Assembly: GCF_900090105.1 (NCBI RefSeq)
Contig: NZ_FMDM01000005.1
Location: 372,001 to 436,000 of the forward strand
Length of the DNA: 64,000 nucleotides
Direction: 5' to 3'
Source: Micromonospora humi
GTDB lineage: Bacteria; Actinomycetota; Actinomycetes; Mycobacteriales; Micromonosporaceae
The position numbers and the translations under genes are program-made. A model generated the notes under the pieces. That model made no database searches and was not told the origin of the DNA. It saw nothing but the letters and a program-made list of their open reading frames with translations. Below, piece by piece: positions 1-8,133 of this stretch (positions are counted from its first letter, which is position 1; each line of letters begins with the position of its first letter).

Positions 1-769
1 CGGCGGGCGGCTCGTCGGCCGGGTGCAGGGCGGTCAGGCGGGCCAGCGCCGCGCCGGCCAGCGCCCGGCGGTGCGCCAGGTAGCGGCGGATGATCAGACC
101 CCGCTCCGGGTGCCCGGCCAGCCAGCCGGAGCCGGCCCGCAGCAGCTTGTCCACCTCGTCCGGGGCGACCCAGTAGTGCTTGGCGTCGTCCAGCACCGGC
201 AGCAGCACGTACAGGTGGTTGAGGGCGTCGGCGAGCCGCAGCGAACCGGTGAGCGTCAGGTCCACGTAGCGGCTGTCACCCCACTCCGGGTACGCCTCGT
301 CGAGCGGGATCGGGGTGGCCGTCACGGTCCAGCCGAGCGGGGCGAAGACCCGTACCGCCAGGTCGGCGCCGCCACGGCAGCGCAGCACCGGCACCCGCAC
401 GGTGAGCGGGATCGCGGTGGCGGCCAGCTCGGGCCGGTCCCGGGACTCCCCGCGCAGCGCCGAGCGGAACACCTTCGCCAGCGCGGAGGAGAGCAGGCTG
501 GAGGCCGCGTACGCGCGGTCGTTGACGTACTGCCCGAGGGTGAAGCCCTCCGGCGCGGTCGCCTGCCGGCGACCCCGGCCACCGCCCAGCTTGAGCGGGT
601 CCACCTCGACCAGCAGCGCCGCCGTGCACCGCGCCTCGTCCGCCTCGGGATAGAACACGTGCGCGGCGCCGGCGGGCAGGTCGAAGCTCTGCACGCGGTC
701 CGGGTGCTTGACGAGGAGGTGGCCGAGGTCGGTGGCGGGGTGGTGGGTCGTGGTGAGGGTCAGCAGCAC
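1..769 (-). CDS. hen1: 3'-terminal RNA ribose 2'-O-methyltransferase Hen1 (N-terminal part, cut by window edge)
   Basis: This is the first ~256 residues of bacterial Hen1, which adds a 2'-O-methyl group to the 3' end left when a cleaved RNA is repaired. It begins MLLTLTTTHHPATDLGHLL and soon has VFYPEADEARCTAALLVEV, both hallmarks of the family's N-terminal region. The frame stays open to the window edge, so the C-terminal methyltransferase domain lies outside. The GTG at 769 is chosen because AAGGAA precedes it at a suitable distance and family alignment begins there. In bacteria Hen1 works with the kinase-phosphatase-ligase Pnkp; that gene would be expected just off the left edge. The role is known for the family, and the pairing here is inferred. 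Confidence 0.85.
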   Translation of the reverse strand, partial: MLLTLTTTHHPATDLGHLLVKHPDRVQSFDLPAGAAHVFYPEADEARCTAALLVEVDPLKLGGGRGRRQATAPEGFTLGQYVNDRAYAASSLLSSALAKVFRSALRGESRDRPELAATAIPLTVRVPVLRCRGGADLAVRVFAPLGWTVTATPIPLDEAYPEWGDSRYVDLTLTGSLRLADALNHLYVLLPVLDDAKHYWVAPDEVDKLLRAGSGWLAGHPERGLIIRRYLAHRRALAGAALARLTALHPADEPPA

Positions 770-890
770 GTGGTTGATGTTCCTTGCTCTTGCTTCGTCT
801 GTCGTGGGGGTTTCCGGGCTTCCCCGGAACCTGTCGTGGTCGGTCCTCGTCGATACCCGTGCCGTCTCTGGAGTTGGGGCCGGGTAGGAC

Positions 891-923
891 GGTGCCCCGC
901 CGACCTCGGGTCGACGGGGCACC
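891..923 (-). terminator. Hairpin terminator after the LPxTG protein gene
   Basis: GGTGCCCCG and CGGGGCACC flank an inner CGACC/GGTCG stem with a TCG loop, giving a 14-bp stem with one C-A mismatch. It lies 15 bases past the stop of the minus-strand surface protein gene and has no clear U-tract, as is common in actinobacteria. Confidence 0.6.
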
Positions 924-938
924 TTGTGGTTTCTCGGG

Positions 939-2495
939 TCAGGCGACGAAGTGGGTCCGGCGGCGGCGGGAGACCACGTAGCCGGCGGCGCCACCGACGA
1001 GCAGCAGCGCGCCGACGCCGGCGATCAGGCCGGTGGAGGAACCGGTGATCGGCAGCGTGCCGCCGCCACCCTGGCCGCCCTCGGCGGCGGCGACGACCAG
1101 CGCGGCGGTGTCGTTCTTCGGGTTCAGGTCGGCGACCTGGCCCTTGTCGCCGAGGTCGAAGTGACGCAGCTGCACCTTGCCCGGCGCGCCGCCCGCCTCG
1201 ACGATCTTCAGGCCGAAGGCGAAGACCGCCGCGTCACCCTTGTGCAGCACGTCGTACCACTCGCAGGAGTAGACGCGCGCGCCCGGCTCGCCGTAGCCCC
1301 CGGTCGGCTCCTCGAGGGTGCCCGGCGAGCACCCCTCGGGGGCCTTGACGACCTTCGCGCCGGCCGGAACGGTCACCTGGGCGATGGTGACGACCTCGCC
1401 CGGCGTGAAGGTGTTGGCCATGGCCGGGCCATTGTTCACGAAGCCGACCTCGGCGGTGACCGTACGGCCGGGCGTACCCGGCAGTTCGGCGCCGGTGGCG
1501 GCGAGATCGGCCCGCTGGTTCCCGGTCACGTCGACCTCGACGGACGTCACGTTGTTGGTCGGGTCGTTGTCGGTCTGCCGCAGCGACCTGGCCTGCGCCG
1601 ACGGCGCCGGCACCAGCGTGAGCGCGGCCCCGCTGCCCGGCTGCCAGCCGTCCGGCGGCAGGACGTCCGCGGCGAACTCCTCGAAGTCGGCCCCGGTGAA
1701 CCAGAAGGCCGAACCGTACTGGCGGCTCGGCGCCCAGGCGTCACCGGCGATCTTCAGGGCCGAGGAGCTGTCGAGCTGCCGGGCCGCACCCGCCGGAATG
1801 TCGTCGTCGAAGCGGCACACGGTCAACGTCGAGCCGAAGTCGACGACCGAGGAGCAGTTGCGGTAGCTCGTGGTCGGCGTCAGCGTCGGCATGGTGGCCA
1901 GCAGCAGCACCGTCCCGTGCACGGCACGGTCGCCGATGTTCGCCACACCGAGCGAGGTCCGGACCGTGGCGCCCGGGGCGCCGGTCAGGCCGAGCCGCTC
2001 CGGCGCCCGAAGGTCCACGCCCTCGCCGATCTCCACGGTCGACCGGGTGCTGACCGCCTTGCCGCCCTTGGGCGCCAGGCTCAGCAGCAGGTCGCCCTTG
2101 GCGCCCTCCTCGGCCTCGTCCTTCGCCCTGACGGTCAGGTCGAGCACGTAGTCGATGACGTCGGCGCCCTTGAGTTGGCAGGTGAGGACGCCCGCGGTGT
2201 CCGCGCAGCCGGGCATCCGGTCGGTCAGGGTGACGTCGGCGAAGGCGTCGACCGCGCGGTGGTCGACGGTGACGGTGACGTCCTTCGGCAGCGCCTCGGT
2301 GAAGGCGTAGAGGGTGACCGCCTTGGCCGGACCGCCCGGCGCGACGATCGCGTCGTTGGCGTAGAGCAGCAGGTCGTCCGCGGGCGGCTCGGGGAGCGCG
2401 GGCGGGGCGGCGAGCGCGGGAGTGGCGGAGGCGGCGACGAACGCGCCTACGACGCCCAACCCGGCGAACCAACGCCGGGTGGAGTTGCTGAGCAT
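939..2495 (-). CDS. LPxTG cell-wall-anchored surface protein
   Basis: A 518-residue exported protein. A signal peptide (residues 1-29, ending ATPALAA) is followed by an Ala/Val/Thr-rich extracellular region that looks like repeated immunoglobulin-like or DUF11-like beta-sandwich modules. The C-terminus has a sorting signal: LPITG at about residues 481-485, a hydrophobic helix, then SRRRRTHFVA. A class E or similar sortase should link the LPITG threonine to peptidoglycan; no sortase gene lies in this window. ATG at 2495 fits the signal peptide. It is divergent from the SigE-family sigma gene across 167 bp, so that sigma factor could control it, which is only inference. The ligand or function of the surface domain is unknown. 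Confidence 0.85.
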   Translation of the reverse strand: MLSNSTRRWFAGLGVVGAFVAASATPALAAPPALPEPPADDLLLYANDAIVAPGGPAKAVTLYAFTEALPKDVTVTVDHRAVDAFADVTLTDRMPGCADTAGVLTCQLKGADVIDYVLDLTVRAKDEAEEGAKGDLLLSLAPKGGKAVSTRSTVEIGEGVDLRAPERLGLTGAPGATVRTSLGVANIGDRAVHGTVLLLATMPTLTPTTSYRNCSSVVDFGSTLTVCRFDDDIPAGAARQLDSSSALKIAGDAWAPSRQYGSAFWFTGADFEEFAADVLPPDGWQPGSGAALTLVPAPSAQARSLRQTDNDPTNNVTSVEVDVTGNQRADLAATGAELPGTPGRTVTAEVGFVNNGPAMANTFTPGEVVTIAQVTVPAGAKVVKAPEGCSPGTLEEPTGGYGEPGARVYSCEWYDVLHKGDAAVFAFGLKIVEAGGAPGKVQLRHFDLGDKGQVADLNPKNDTAALVVAAAEGGQGGGGTLPITGSSTGLIAGVGALLLVGGAAGYVVSRRRRTHFVA

Positions 2496-2662
2496 GCGGG
2501 GGTCCTCCCGTGGGGGTGATCAGGTGGAGCCCGTGGAGCTTAAGGATTCCTTAAACCGTTCCGCTCGCCCCGACGCCGAACATTGACCGAACGGTTGATC
2601 AACACCGCCGCAACGTTTCGGGTGTCCGTACCCGTCCATGGATCGGGACACCGGGAGGTGCA
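2496..2662. promoter_or_regulatory. Divergent promoter region, LPxTG gene / sigma factor gene
   Basis: This 167-bp gap serves two divergent genes. AAGGATTCCTT near 2541 is a small palindrome close to the surface-protein side. GCAACG near 2610 followed by GTCCGTA about 16 bases later resembles an ECF-type -35/-10 pair pointing to the sigma gene, whose GTG is preceded by GGGAGG. The promoter assignment is a guess from motif shape. Confidence 0.3.
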
Positions 2663-3145
2663 GTGACGTACGAGGAGTTCGCCGACGCGCGGCTGGGCGC
2701 CCTGCTGCGGTACGCGGTCATGCTGACCGGCGATCCGCACCAGGCCCAGGATCTGGTGCAGGACACCATGGTCCGGGCCCAGCTCCACTGGCGGCGGGTG
2801 GCCCGCAGCGACGCGCCGGAACGGTACGTGCGCCGGATGCTGACCAACCAGTTCGTCGACTGGCGGCGCGGCTCCTGGGCGCGCCGGGTGTTCCTGCGCG
2901 GCGAGCCGGACGACTCGGTGCCCGCGTCGACCGATCACGCCCAGTCCGCGGTGGACCGTGACCAGGTCTGGTCCTGGCTCTCAGGGTTGCCCCGGCGGCA
3001 ACGCGCGGCTCTGGTGCTGCGCTACTACGAGGACCTGCCCGACGCGGAGATCGCCGACGTGCTCGGGTGCGCCGTCGGCACCGTCCGGTCCAGCATCTCG
3101 CGCGCCCTGGCCACGCTCCGAGCCGAACACGTGGAGGTCTGCTGA
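2663..3145 (+). CDS. SigE-family ECF RNA polymerase sigma factor
   Basis: A 160-residue ECF-type sigma factor of the actinobacterial SigE family. Region 2 is at about residues 10-70 (LLRYAVMLTGDPHQAQDLVQ, then RYVRRMLTNQFVDWRR) and region 4 at 105-155 (LPRRQRAALVLRYYEDL, then the helix-turn-helix IADVLGCAVGTVRSSISRAL). The GTG start has GGGAGG six bases upstream. Its stop codon overlaps the start of the LCP-domain gene as TGATG, the usual layout of a sigma factor with its membrane-bound antagonist. The signal it responds to cannot be read from the sequence. Confidence 0.88.
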   Translation: MTYEEFADARLGALLRYAVMLTGDPHQAQDLVQDTMVRAQLHWRRVARSDAPERYVRRMLTNQFVDWRRGSWARRVFLRGEPDDSVPASTDHAQSAVDRDQVWSWLSGLPRRQRAALVLRYYEDLPDAEIADVLGCAVGTVRSSISRALATLRAEHVEVC

Positions 3146-4197
3146 TGATCGAGCACGAGTTGCGGGCCACGTTCGCCCGGCACGAGGAGTTGGCCCCGCC
3201 CGCCGGTCCGGTCCGGGCCGCCATCGACCGGGCGGTGCACCGTCGTCGTCGGCGTCGTCGGGTGGGCACGGCGGGCGCGGCGCTGGCCGCGATCGCCGTG
3301 GCGCTGGTCGGCTTCACCGTGGTCGTCCCCCGCCCGCCGGAGTCAGTCCGCCTGGGTGCGCTGCCGGCGTCGCCGACCCCGAGTGGCGCGGTGAACCTGC
3401 TCCTGCTGGGCGTCGACCAAGCGGGCGCGAACCGGCGCGCCGACTCGATCCTGCTGGTGCACGTGCCGGCAGACCGGAGCCGGCTCTACCTCGTCTCCAT
3501 TCCGCGTGACCTGCTGATGCCGCGGCCCGGCGGCGGGGAGGCCGACAAGCTGAGCTGGACCTTCGGCCGCGCCTCCGGAGAGACGGGGAACCTGACCGCC
3601 GGCTACCGGGCTACCCGCCAGGCGGTCGACCGGCTGACGGGAGTGCCGGTCGACGCCGGCGCGGTGCTCACCTACCGGGCGACGCGCACGTTGACGGACT
3701 CGGTCGGCGGCGTACAAGTCTGCCTGCCGGAGCCGGTGCGCTCGGCGCACACCGGGCGGCGCTACCCGGTCGGCTGCCAGCGGCTCGACGGCACCGAGGC
3801 GGTGGACCTGCTCCGGCAGCGGTACGGCCTGCGCGACGGCGCGCTGGACCGGGACCGCAACGCCGCTCGGTACGCCGCCGGTCTGCTCCGGCAGCTGCGG
3901 GAGCAGGGCACGGCGACGAGTCCGGTCCGGCTCAGCCGGCTGATCAGCGAGGTCGCCCCGACCGTCACGGCCGACACCGGTGACCTGTCCCTGGCGGCGC
4001 TGTCCGCGGTGGTCGCATCCGCCGGCGGCGCCGACCCGCTCGCGCTCGCCCTGCCGGTGCGGGCCCGCGAGAATCCGACCGGGTACGGCTTCGAGCCGGA
4101 TCCGGTGCTGGCCCCGAGCCTGCTGGAGGCGCTGCGCGCCGACCGGATGGCGGGGTGGGTCACCGCCCATCCGGCGCAGGTCACCCGTCTGCGTTGA
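3145..4197 (+). CDS. LytR-CpsA-Psr (LCP) domain membrane protein in anti-sigma position
   Basis: A 350-residue protein with a short cytoplasmic N-terminus (about 1-45, Arg-rich at the end), one membrane segment (about 47-70) and an extracytoplasmic LCP domain (about 90-260). LCP motifs are visible: NLLLLGVDQ, RADSILLVHV, LVSIPRDLLMP, DSVGGVQVCLP and RQRYGLRDGALDRDRNAARY. LCP enzymes transfer undecaprenyl-phosphate-linked glycopolymers to peptidoglycan. The ATG at 3145 overlaps the sigma stop; an in-frame ATG at 3067 lies inside the sigma gene and is unlikely. The N-terminal ELRATFARHEELAPP stretch and the coupling to a sigma gene match anti-sigma factors, so the protein may both sense and act on the envelope. 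That dual role is inference. Confidence 0.82.
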   Translation: MIEHELRATFARHEELAPPAGPVRAAIDRAVHRRRRRRRVGTAGAALAAIAVALVGFTVVVPRPPESVRLGALPASPTPSGAVNLLLLGVDQAGANRRADSILLVHVPADRSRLYLVSIPRDLLMPRPGGGEADKLSWTFGRASGETGNLTAGYRATRQAVDRLTGVPVDAGAVLTYRATRTLTDSVGGVQVCLPEPVRSAHTGRRYPVGCQRLDGTEAVDLLRQRYGLRDGALDRDRNAARYAAGLLRQLREQGTATSPVRLSRLISEVAPTVTADTGDLSLAALSAVVASAGGADPLALALPVRARENPTGYGFEPDPVLAPSLLEALRADRMAGWVTAHPAQVTRLR

Positions 4198-4204
4198 GCC
4201 GCCC

Positions 4205-4414
4205 TCAGCGGTAGTCGTCCTCGTCGGCGGTGACCACCCGGGCCTGCTCCATGGCGTCCCAGTCGTCGACCTCCAGGCCCCGGTGCGGCTCCCCGTCGGC
4301 GTCGTCACTGACCGGTGCGGCCTGCTCGACCGCGTCGGCCGGCTCCGCCTCGGGATCCCGCTCCTCCGGAGCGAGGTGGTCGCTCGGGGTGAAGTCCTCG
4401 TCGGGCTGTCCCAT
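4205..4414 (-). CDS. Small acidic protein, unknown function
   Basis: A 69-residue, strongly acidic protein starting MGQPDEDFTPSDHLAP and ending QARVVTADEDDYR. AGGGAGG sits just upstream of ATG 4414, which supports this start over an in-frame ATG farther out. It has no membrane segment or Cys. It lies convergent to the LCP gene with a 7-bp gap. I recognise it only as the kind of small hypothetical conserved among Micromonospora relatives; nothing in it suggests a function. Confidence 0.6.
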   Translation of the reverse strand: MGQPDEDFTPSDHLAPEERDPEAEPADAVEQAAPVSDDADGEPHRGLEVDDWDAMEQARVVTADEDDYR

Positions 4415-4548
4415 CGTCCCTCCCTGCGTCTCGTGCGGGCGTCTTTCCCCACCGTACGGGCTGGTCCGGGCCACCGCTCGGAGCCGGGCGAACGGTGGAG
4501 TCGGCGATTGTCCCCTCCCCGCCGCGCGGCCGGTGCCAGGATGGTGGG

Positions 4549-4932
4549 GTGGGCTTCCTGATCCGGCTGGCGATCACCGCGGTCGCGTTGTGGGTCGCGA
4601 CGCTGATCGTGCCCGGCGTGGAGGTGAGCGGTCGCAACGGTGGCAACACCGTCTTCACCCTGATCGTGGTGGCGCTCGTCTTCGGCGTGGTCAACGCGGT
4701 GCTCAAGCCGCTCATCAAGGTGTTCGGCTGCGTGTTCTACCTGCTCACGCTCGGCCTGTTCGCGCTCGTGGTGAACGCCCTGCTGTTCCTGCTCACCGAC
4801 TGGATCGCCGGCCTGTTGAAGCTGCCGTTCCACGTGGACGGCTTCTGGGCCGCGTTCTGGGGTGCCATCGTGGTGTCGGTGGTGAGCTGGCTGATCAGCG
4901 TCGCCGTGCCGGACCGGCTGGAGGAGCGGTGA
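4549..4932 (+). CDS. Four-helix membrane protein, phage-holin-4 superfamily (PF04020, YvlD-like)
   Basis: A 127-residue integral membrane protein with four predicted helices: FLIRLAITAVALWVATLIV, FTLIVVALVFGVVNAVLKPL, YLLTLGLFALVVNALLFLL and a last one near FWGAIVVSVVSWLISVAV. The VVNAVLKPLIK element between helices 2 and 3 is typical of PF04020 proteins, named after a phage holin family but widespread as chromosomal proteins of unknown role. GTG 4549 is chosen because MGFLIRL is where the family begins; an upstream ATG would add 18 non-conserved residues. It precedes fbaA by 132 bp in the same direction. Confidence 0.75.
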   Translation: MGFLIRLAITAVALWVATLIVPGVEVSGRNGGNTVFTLIVVALVFGVVNAVLKPLIKVFGCVFYLLTLGLFALVVNALLFLLTDWIAGLLKLPFHVDGFWAAFWGAIVVSVVSWLISVAVPDRLEER

Positions 4933-5064
4933 GCGGTGCCCGGGTCGGTTGTGCCTCGCGTTCGCTCCTACGGGATACTTCCCGCGGTGGACAGCGCGGT
5001 CCGGCGCACCCGAGGAAAGACGGCGGCCTGCACGGCCGAGAGCGGTAAGTAAGGAGCGTTCGAC

Positions 5065-6087
5065 ATGCCCATCGCTTCCCCCGAGGCTTACGCGGAGATG
5101 CTGGACCGGGCCAAGGCCGGCCGGTACGCGTACCCCGCGATCAACGTGACCTCCTCCCAGACGCTGAACGCGGCGCTCAAGGGCTTCGCCGACGCGGAGA
5201 GCGACGGCATCATCCAGGTCTCCACCGGTGGCGCGGAATACCTGTCCGGCCCGTCGGTGAAGGACATGGTGACCGGCGCGTCGGCGTTCGCCGCGTACGC
5301 GCACGAGGTGGCCAAGAACTACCCGGTGACCGTCGCGCTGCACACCGACCACTGCCCGAAGGACAAGCTGGACAAGTTCGTCCGGCCGCTGATGGCCATC
5401 TCCCAGGAGCGGGTCAAGAACGGCCAGGAGCCGCTGTTCCAGTCGCACATGTGGGACGGCTCGGCCGTGCCGGTGGCGGAGAACCTTCAGATCGCCGAGC
5501 AGCTCCTCGCCGAGGCCGCCAAGGGCAAGATCGTCCTGGAGATCGAGGTCGGCGTCGTCGGTGGCGAGGAGGACGGCGTCGAGAACGCCATCAACGACAA
5601 GCTCTACACCACCGTCGACGACGGTCTGGCCATGGTCGAGGCGCTCGGCCTGGGCGAGAAGGGCCGCTACATGGCGGCGCTGACCTTCGGCAACGTGCAC
5701 GGCGTCTACAAGCCGGGCAACGTCAAGCTGCGCCCCGAGGTGCTCAAGCAGATCCAGGACGCGGTCGGCGCCAAGTACGGCAAGGACAAGCCGCTCAGCC
5801 TGGTCTTCCACGGCGGCTCCGGCTCGCTGCTGGAGGAGATCCGGGAGGCGCTGGACTACGGCGTGGTGAAGATGAACATCGACACCGACACGCAGTACGC
5901 CTTCACCCGCCCGGTCGCGGACCACATGCTGCGCAACTACGACGGCGTGCTGAAGGTCGACGGCGAGGTCGGCAACAAGAAGCAGTACGACCCGCGGGCG
6001 TGGGGCAAGCTGGCCGAGGCCGGCCTGGCCGCCCGCGTGGTCGAGGCCTGCGAGCACCTGCGCTCCACCGGCACCCGGATGAAGTGA
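5065..6087 (+). CDS. fbaA: Class II fructose-1,6-bisphosphate aldolase
   Basis: A 340-residue zinc-dependent aldolase cleaving fructose 1,6-bisphosphate to glyceraldehyde 3-phosphate and dihydroxyacetone phosphate in glycolysis, and the reverse in gluconeogenesis. Class II features seen: LHTDHCPKDKLD (catalytic Asp and zinc His), EIEVGVVGGEEDG, FGNVHGVYKPG (zinc His), FHGGSGS (zinc His and phosphate loop) and KMNIDTDTQYAF. The length matches the ~340-residue actinobacterial enzymes. ATG 5065 has AAGGAG about ten bases upstream. DUF3151 and purA follow some 2-6 kb downstream, a neighbourhood also seen in mycobacteria and streptomycetes. Confidence 0.96.
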   Translation: MPIASPEAYAEMLDRAKAGRYAYPAINVTSSQTLNAALKGFADAESDGIIQVSTGGAEYLSGPSVKDMVTGASAFAAYAHEVAKNYPVTVALHTDHCPKDKLDKFVRPLMAISQERVKNGQEPLFQSHMWDGSAVPVAENLQIAEQLLAEAAKGKIVLEIEVGVVGGEEDGVENAINDKLYTTVDDGLAMVEALGLGEKGRYMAALTFGNVHGVYKPGNVKLRPEVLKQIQDAVGAKYGKDKPLSLVFHGGSGSLLEEIREALDYGVVKMNIDTDTQYAFTRPVADHMLRNYDGVLKVDGEVGNKKQYDPRAWGKLAEAGLAARVVEACEHLRSTGTRMK

Positions 6088-6100
6088 CCCGCTCCGCGGG

Positions 6101-6182
6101 TAAGGAGGGGCCCCCTGTCAACGCGTCTGTTGATAGGGGGCCCCTCCTCTACCGCAGGCGTTAAAAGGGGGCCCCTCCTTTC
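6101..6182. repeat. GC-palindrome repeat, family 1 (copy A, composite)
   Basis: A composite of TAAGGAGGGGCCCC and GGGGGCCCCTCCT arms with a third GGGGGCCCCTCCTTT arm, joined by CAACGCGTCTGTTG and CAGGCGTTAA. It sits between convergent fbaA and the LOG-family gene, whose stop codon lies at its end. Four related copies occur at 19741, 20435, 23357 and 51112. The position and shape suit a bidirectional terminator. Confidence 0.85.
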
Positions 6183-7392
6183 ACCTCACCAGGAGGGCGA
6201 CCGCCTCGCGGACGTCGTCGGTGAGGTGGATCGTGCGGGACAGGTCGCCGAACGGGGAGCCGGCGAAGAGCGGGCGCAGCAGCGACTCCACCGGCAGCTC
6301 GGTGGTCCAGAACGCCCGGTCCAGGAAGACGTACGCGCCACTGGCCCCGTCGGTGCCGTAGAACGTCTTCGTCGCCGCCTGGAACACCTCCTGCACGGTG
6401 CCGGCCCGGCCGGGCGCGAACACGATCCCGCCCCGGGCCAGCCGCAGGATGGTGTCCTCCCGGATGGCGTTGGAGAAGTACTTCGCGATCCGGCCGGCGA
6501 ACAGGTTGGCCGGCTCGTGGCCGTACAGCCAGGTGGGGATGGCCAGGCCGCCGGAGCGGGCCCACTCGGTGCCGGGCGCCGCCGGGCGGGGCGTGGGCAG
6601 CGACGGGCCGTCCGCGTAGCGCTTGCGTACCGCCAGCGCCGCCGCCGTGTAGCGGTCGTGGTCGGTGAAGTCCGGTGCGGCGGCCAGCACGTCGATCGCG
6701 GCGGACAGCTCGTCGGCCGGCCAGGCCGCGAGGAACGCGCCGAGGTTCGCCGCCTCCATCACGCCCGGGCCGCCGCCGGTCACCACCAGCCGGTCGGCCC
6801 GTGCCAGCTCCCAGCCCAGCACGGCCGCCATCCGGTACGCGGCGCTGCCGCGCGGCACCGCGTGCCCGCCCATCACGCCCACCACGGACTGCGGCCCGTG
6901 CGCGGCCAGCCACGAGCGGGTGGCGTCGGCGAGCGCGTTGTCCACGCCGTGGTCGTGCAGCCGCTGGCCGAGCGCCTCACGGACGTCGGGCAGCGCGCCG
7001 CCGTGCGCCCGGAAGTGCGCGTACACCCGGGTGTCGTACATCTCGGTGAACCCGCCCTCGGCGAAGCCGGCGGCCAGGTCGTCGGCGGTGTAGAGGTGGG
7101 ACGGCTGGGTCGGGTAGGGCAGCCCGGAGAACGGCGGGACGACGTTGGCGCCCCGGCGGACCAGGTCCGCGCCCACCTCGCGGTCGGCGAACCGGCAGCC
7201 CACGAAGAGGGTGCCGGCGACGTCGACGTCGCGCAGGTCGGGGACCGGGTCCAGGTCGAGGCGGAGGCCCTGCACGGTCAGGCCGGCGAGGGTCCCCTCG
7301 GCCATCCGCCTGTCGAACTCTCCGCGGGTCTCGATCTCGTCGATGCTGGTGTCGTGCGGCTCGATGACGTCCGCGGGTGGTGGGGTCGGCAC
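6181..7392 (-). CDS. LOG family protein (Rossmann-fold nucleotide-binding, lysine-decarboxylase-like)
   Basis: A 403-residue protein of the LOG-like superfamily, whose characterised members act on nucleotide 5'-monophosphates. The fold motifs are GVMGGHAVPRGS, LVVTGGGPGVMEAANLGAFL and, in place of the usual PGGxGTxxE, APGRAGTVQEVFQ. The protein is about twice the length of cytokinin-activating LOG enzymes, with an extra ~180 residues in front. GTG 7392 is preferred over an ATG at 7521 because CAGGA lies eight bases upstream and the longer reading would translate a strong hairpin. It is convergent with fbaA. Substrate is unknown. Confidence 0.75.
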   Translation of the reverse strand: MPTPPPADVIEPHDTSIDEIETRGEFDRRMAEGTLAGLTVQGLRLDLDPVPDLRDVDVAGTLFVGCRFADREVGADLVRRGANVVPPFSGLPYPTQPSHLYTADDLAAGFAEGGFTEMYDTRVYAHFRAHGGALPDVREALGQRLHDHGVDNALADATRSWLAAHGPQSVVGVMGGHAVPRGSAAYRMAAVLGWELARADRLVVTGGGPGVMEAANLGAFLAAWPADELSAAIDVLAAAPDFTDHDRYTAAALAVRKRYADGPSLPTPRPAAPGTEWARSGGLAIPTWLYGHEPANLFAGRIAKYFSNAIREDTILRLARGGIVFAPGRAGTVQEVFQAATKTFYGTDGASGAYVFLDRAFWTTELPVESLLRPLFAGSPFGDLSRTIHLTDDVREAVALLVR

Positions 7393-7442
7393 CGGATCAT
7401 CCTGCCCCGACCGGGCAACCTCGCAAACCCGGGCGGTACGGA

Positions 7443-7475
7443 CAGGAGCCCGGCGGGCACGCCGCCGGGCTCCTG
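7443..7475. other. Strong perfect hairpin in a divergent intergenic region
   Basis: CAGGAGCCCGGCGG and CCGCCGGGCTCCTG form a perfect 14-bp stem with a 5-base loop. It lies between the 5' ends of two divergent genes, where a gene terminator is not expected. A second smaller hairpin, CCGGCGGC/GCCGCCGG, is at about 7533-7552. Possible readings are an attenuator in a leader or the terminator of a short RNA made from 7525 leftward. I see no protein gene that explains it. Confidence 0.6.
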
Positions 7476-7653
7476 CGTAACCGGTTCCTGGGGAGGCTCC
7501 GGATCTGTAGTTGTAGTGCAATTTTCATGCCGGCGGCATGGGCCGCCGGTACGTCTGGTCCCACCGCAGGCGTGACGAAACCCTCAGCCGTTCAGCCGAC
7601 GGGCCGGCCCGACCCCCTCGCGCGCCCGGGGGCGAAGCGGGTTGAATGGGGCG

Positions 7654-8082
7654 ATGCAGAACCTGTTGCCTGAGCCACCGGCCACCCTGCTCCCCGTCTC
7701 CGAGGAGGCCGACGCCGCGCTCGCCGCCGCGGCCGAGCAGGGCACCGAGGACGCGTACGCCGAGGTCGCGGCCCGCTTCCCGACCTACAGCGCGGCCTGG
7801 GGGGCGCTGGCCGGCCGCGCCCTCACCGCGGGCCAGGTCGTTCCGGCCTACGCGTACGCCCGCACCGGTTACCACCGGGGCCTGGACCAGCTGCGCCGCA
7901 GCGGCTGGAAGGGACACGGCCCGGTGCCCTGGTCGCACGCGCCCAACCAGGGCTTCCTCCGCTGCCTCTACGTGCTCTCCCGGGCTGCCGGCGAGATCGG
8001 CGAGGCGGACGAGGCGGCCCGCTGCGCCCAGTTCCTCCGCGACTGCGACCCGGCCGCCGGGGACGCGCTGGCCAGCGACTGA
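7654..8082 (+). CDS. DUF3151 family protein
   Basis: A 142-residue soluble protein starting MQNLLPEPPATLLP, the conserved opening of DUF3151. The family is restricted to actinobacteria and its role is not known. Conserved blocks visible are YAEVAARFPTYSAAWG, YAYARTGYHRGLDQLRRSGW and PVPWSHAPNQGFLRCLY. ATG 7654 matches the family start; a TTG twelve bases upstream is less likely. It is regularly found between the class II aldolase gene and purA, as here, suggesting a link to central carbon or purine metabolism that has not been shown. Confidence 0.85.
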   Translation: MQNLLPEPPATLLPVSEEADAALAAAAEQGTEDAYAEVAARFPTYSAAWGALAGRALTAGQVVPAYAYARTGYHRGLDQLRRSGWKGHGPVPWSHAPNQGFLRCLYVLSRAAGEIGEADEAARCAQFLRDCDPAAGDALASD

Positions 8083-8090
8083 CCCGTCCG

Positions 8091-8125
8091 ACGACGGCCG
8101 GCCCGACCACCGGGCCGGCCGTCGT
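8091..8125. terminator. Bidirectional hairpin terminator
   Basis: A perfect 15-bp stem, ACGACGGCCGGCCCG with CGGGCCGGCCGTCGT, and a 5-base ACCAC loop. It lies in the 51-bp gap between convergent DUF3151 and the MinD-like gene and can serve both. Confidence 0.8.
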
Positions 8126-8133
8126 GCCGTCTC

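Noticed and set aside
924..2519. Long open frame on the plus strand opposite the LPxTG gene
   Set aside because: Its translation is Arg/Gly/Val-rich without any domain; it is the GC-driven antisense shadow of a gene with signal peptide and sorting signal.
3343..6057. 904-codon open frame on the minus strand across the LCP, PF04020 and fbaA genes
   Set aside because: It covers three recognisable plus-strand genes and shows no family features.
6101..6182. Insertion sequence remnant
   Set aside because: Short palindromic repeat with related copies at gene ends; no transposase or flanking duplication.
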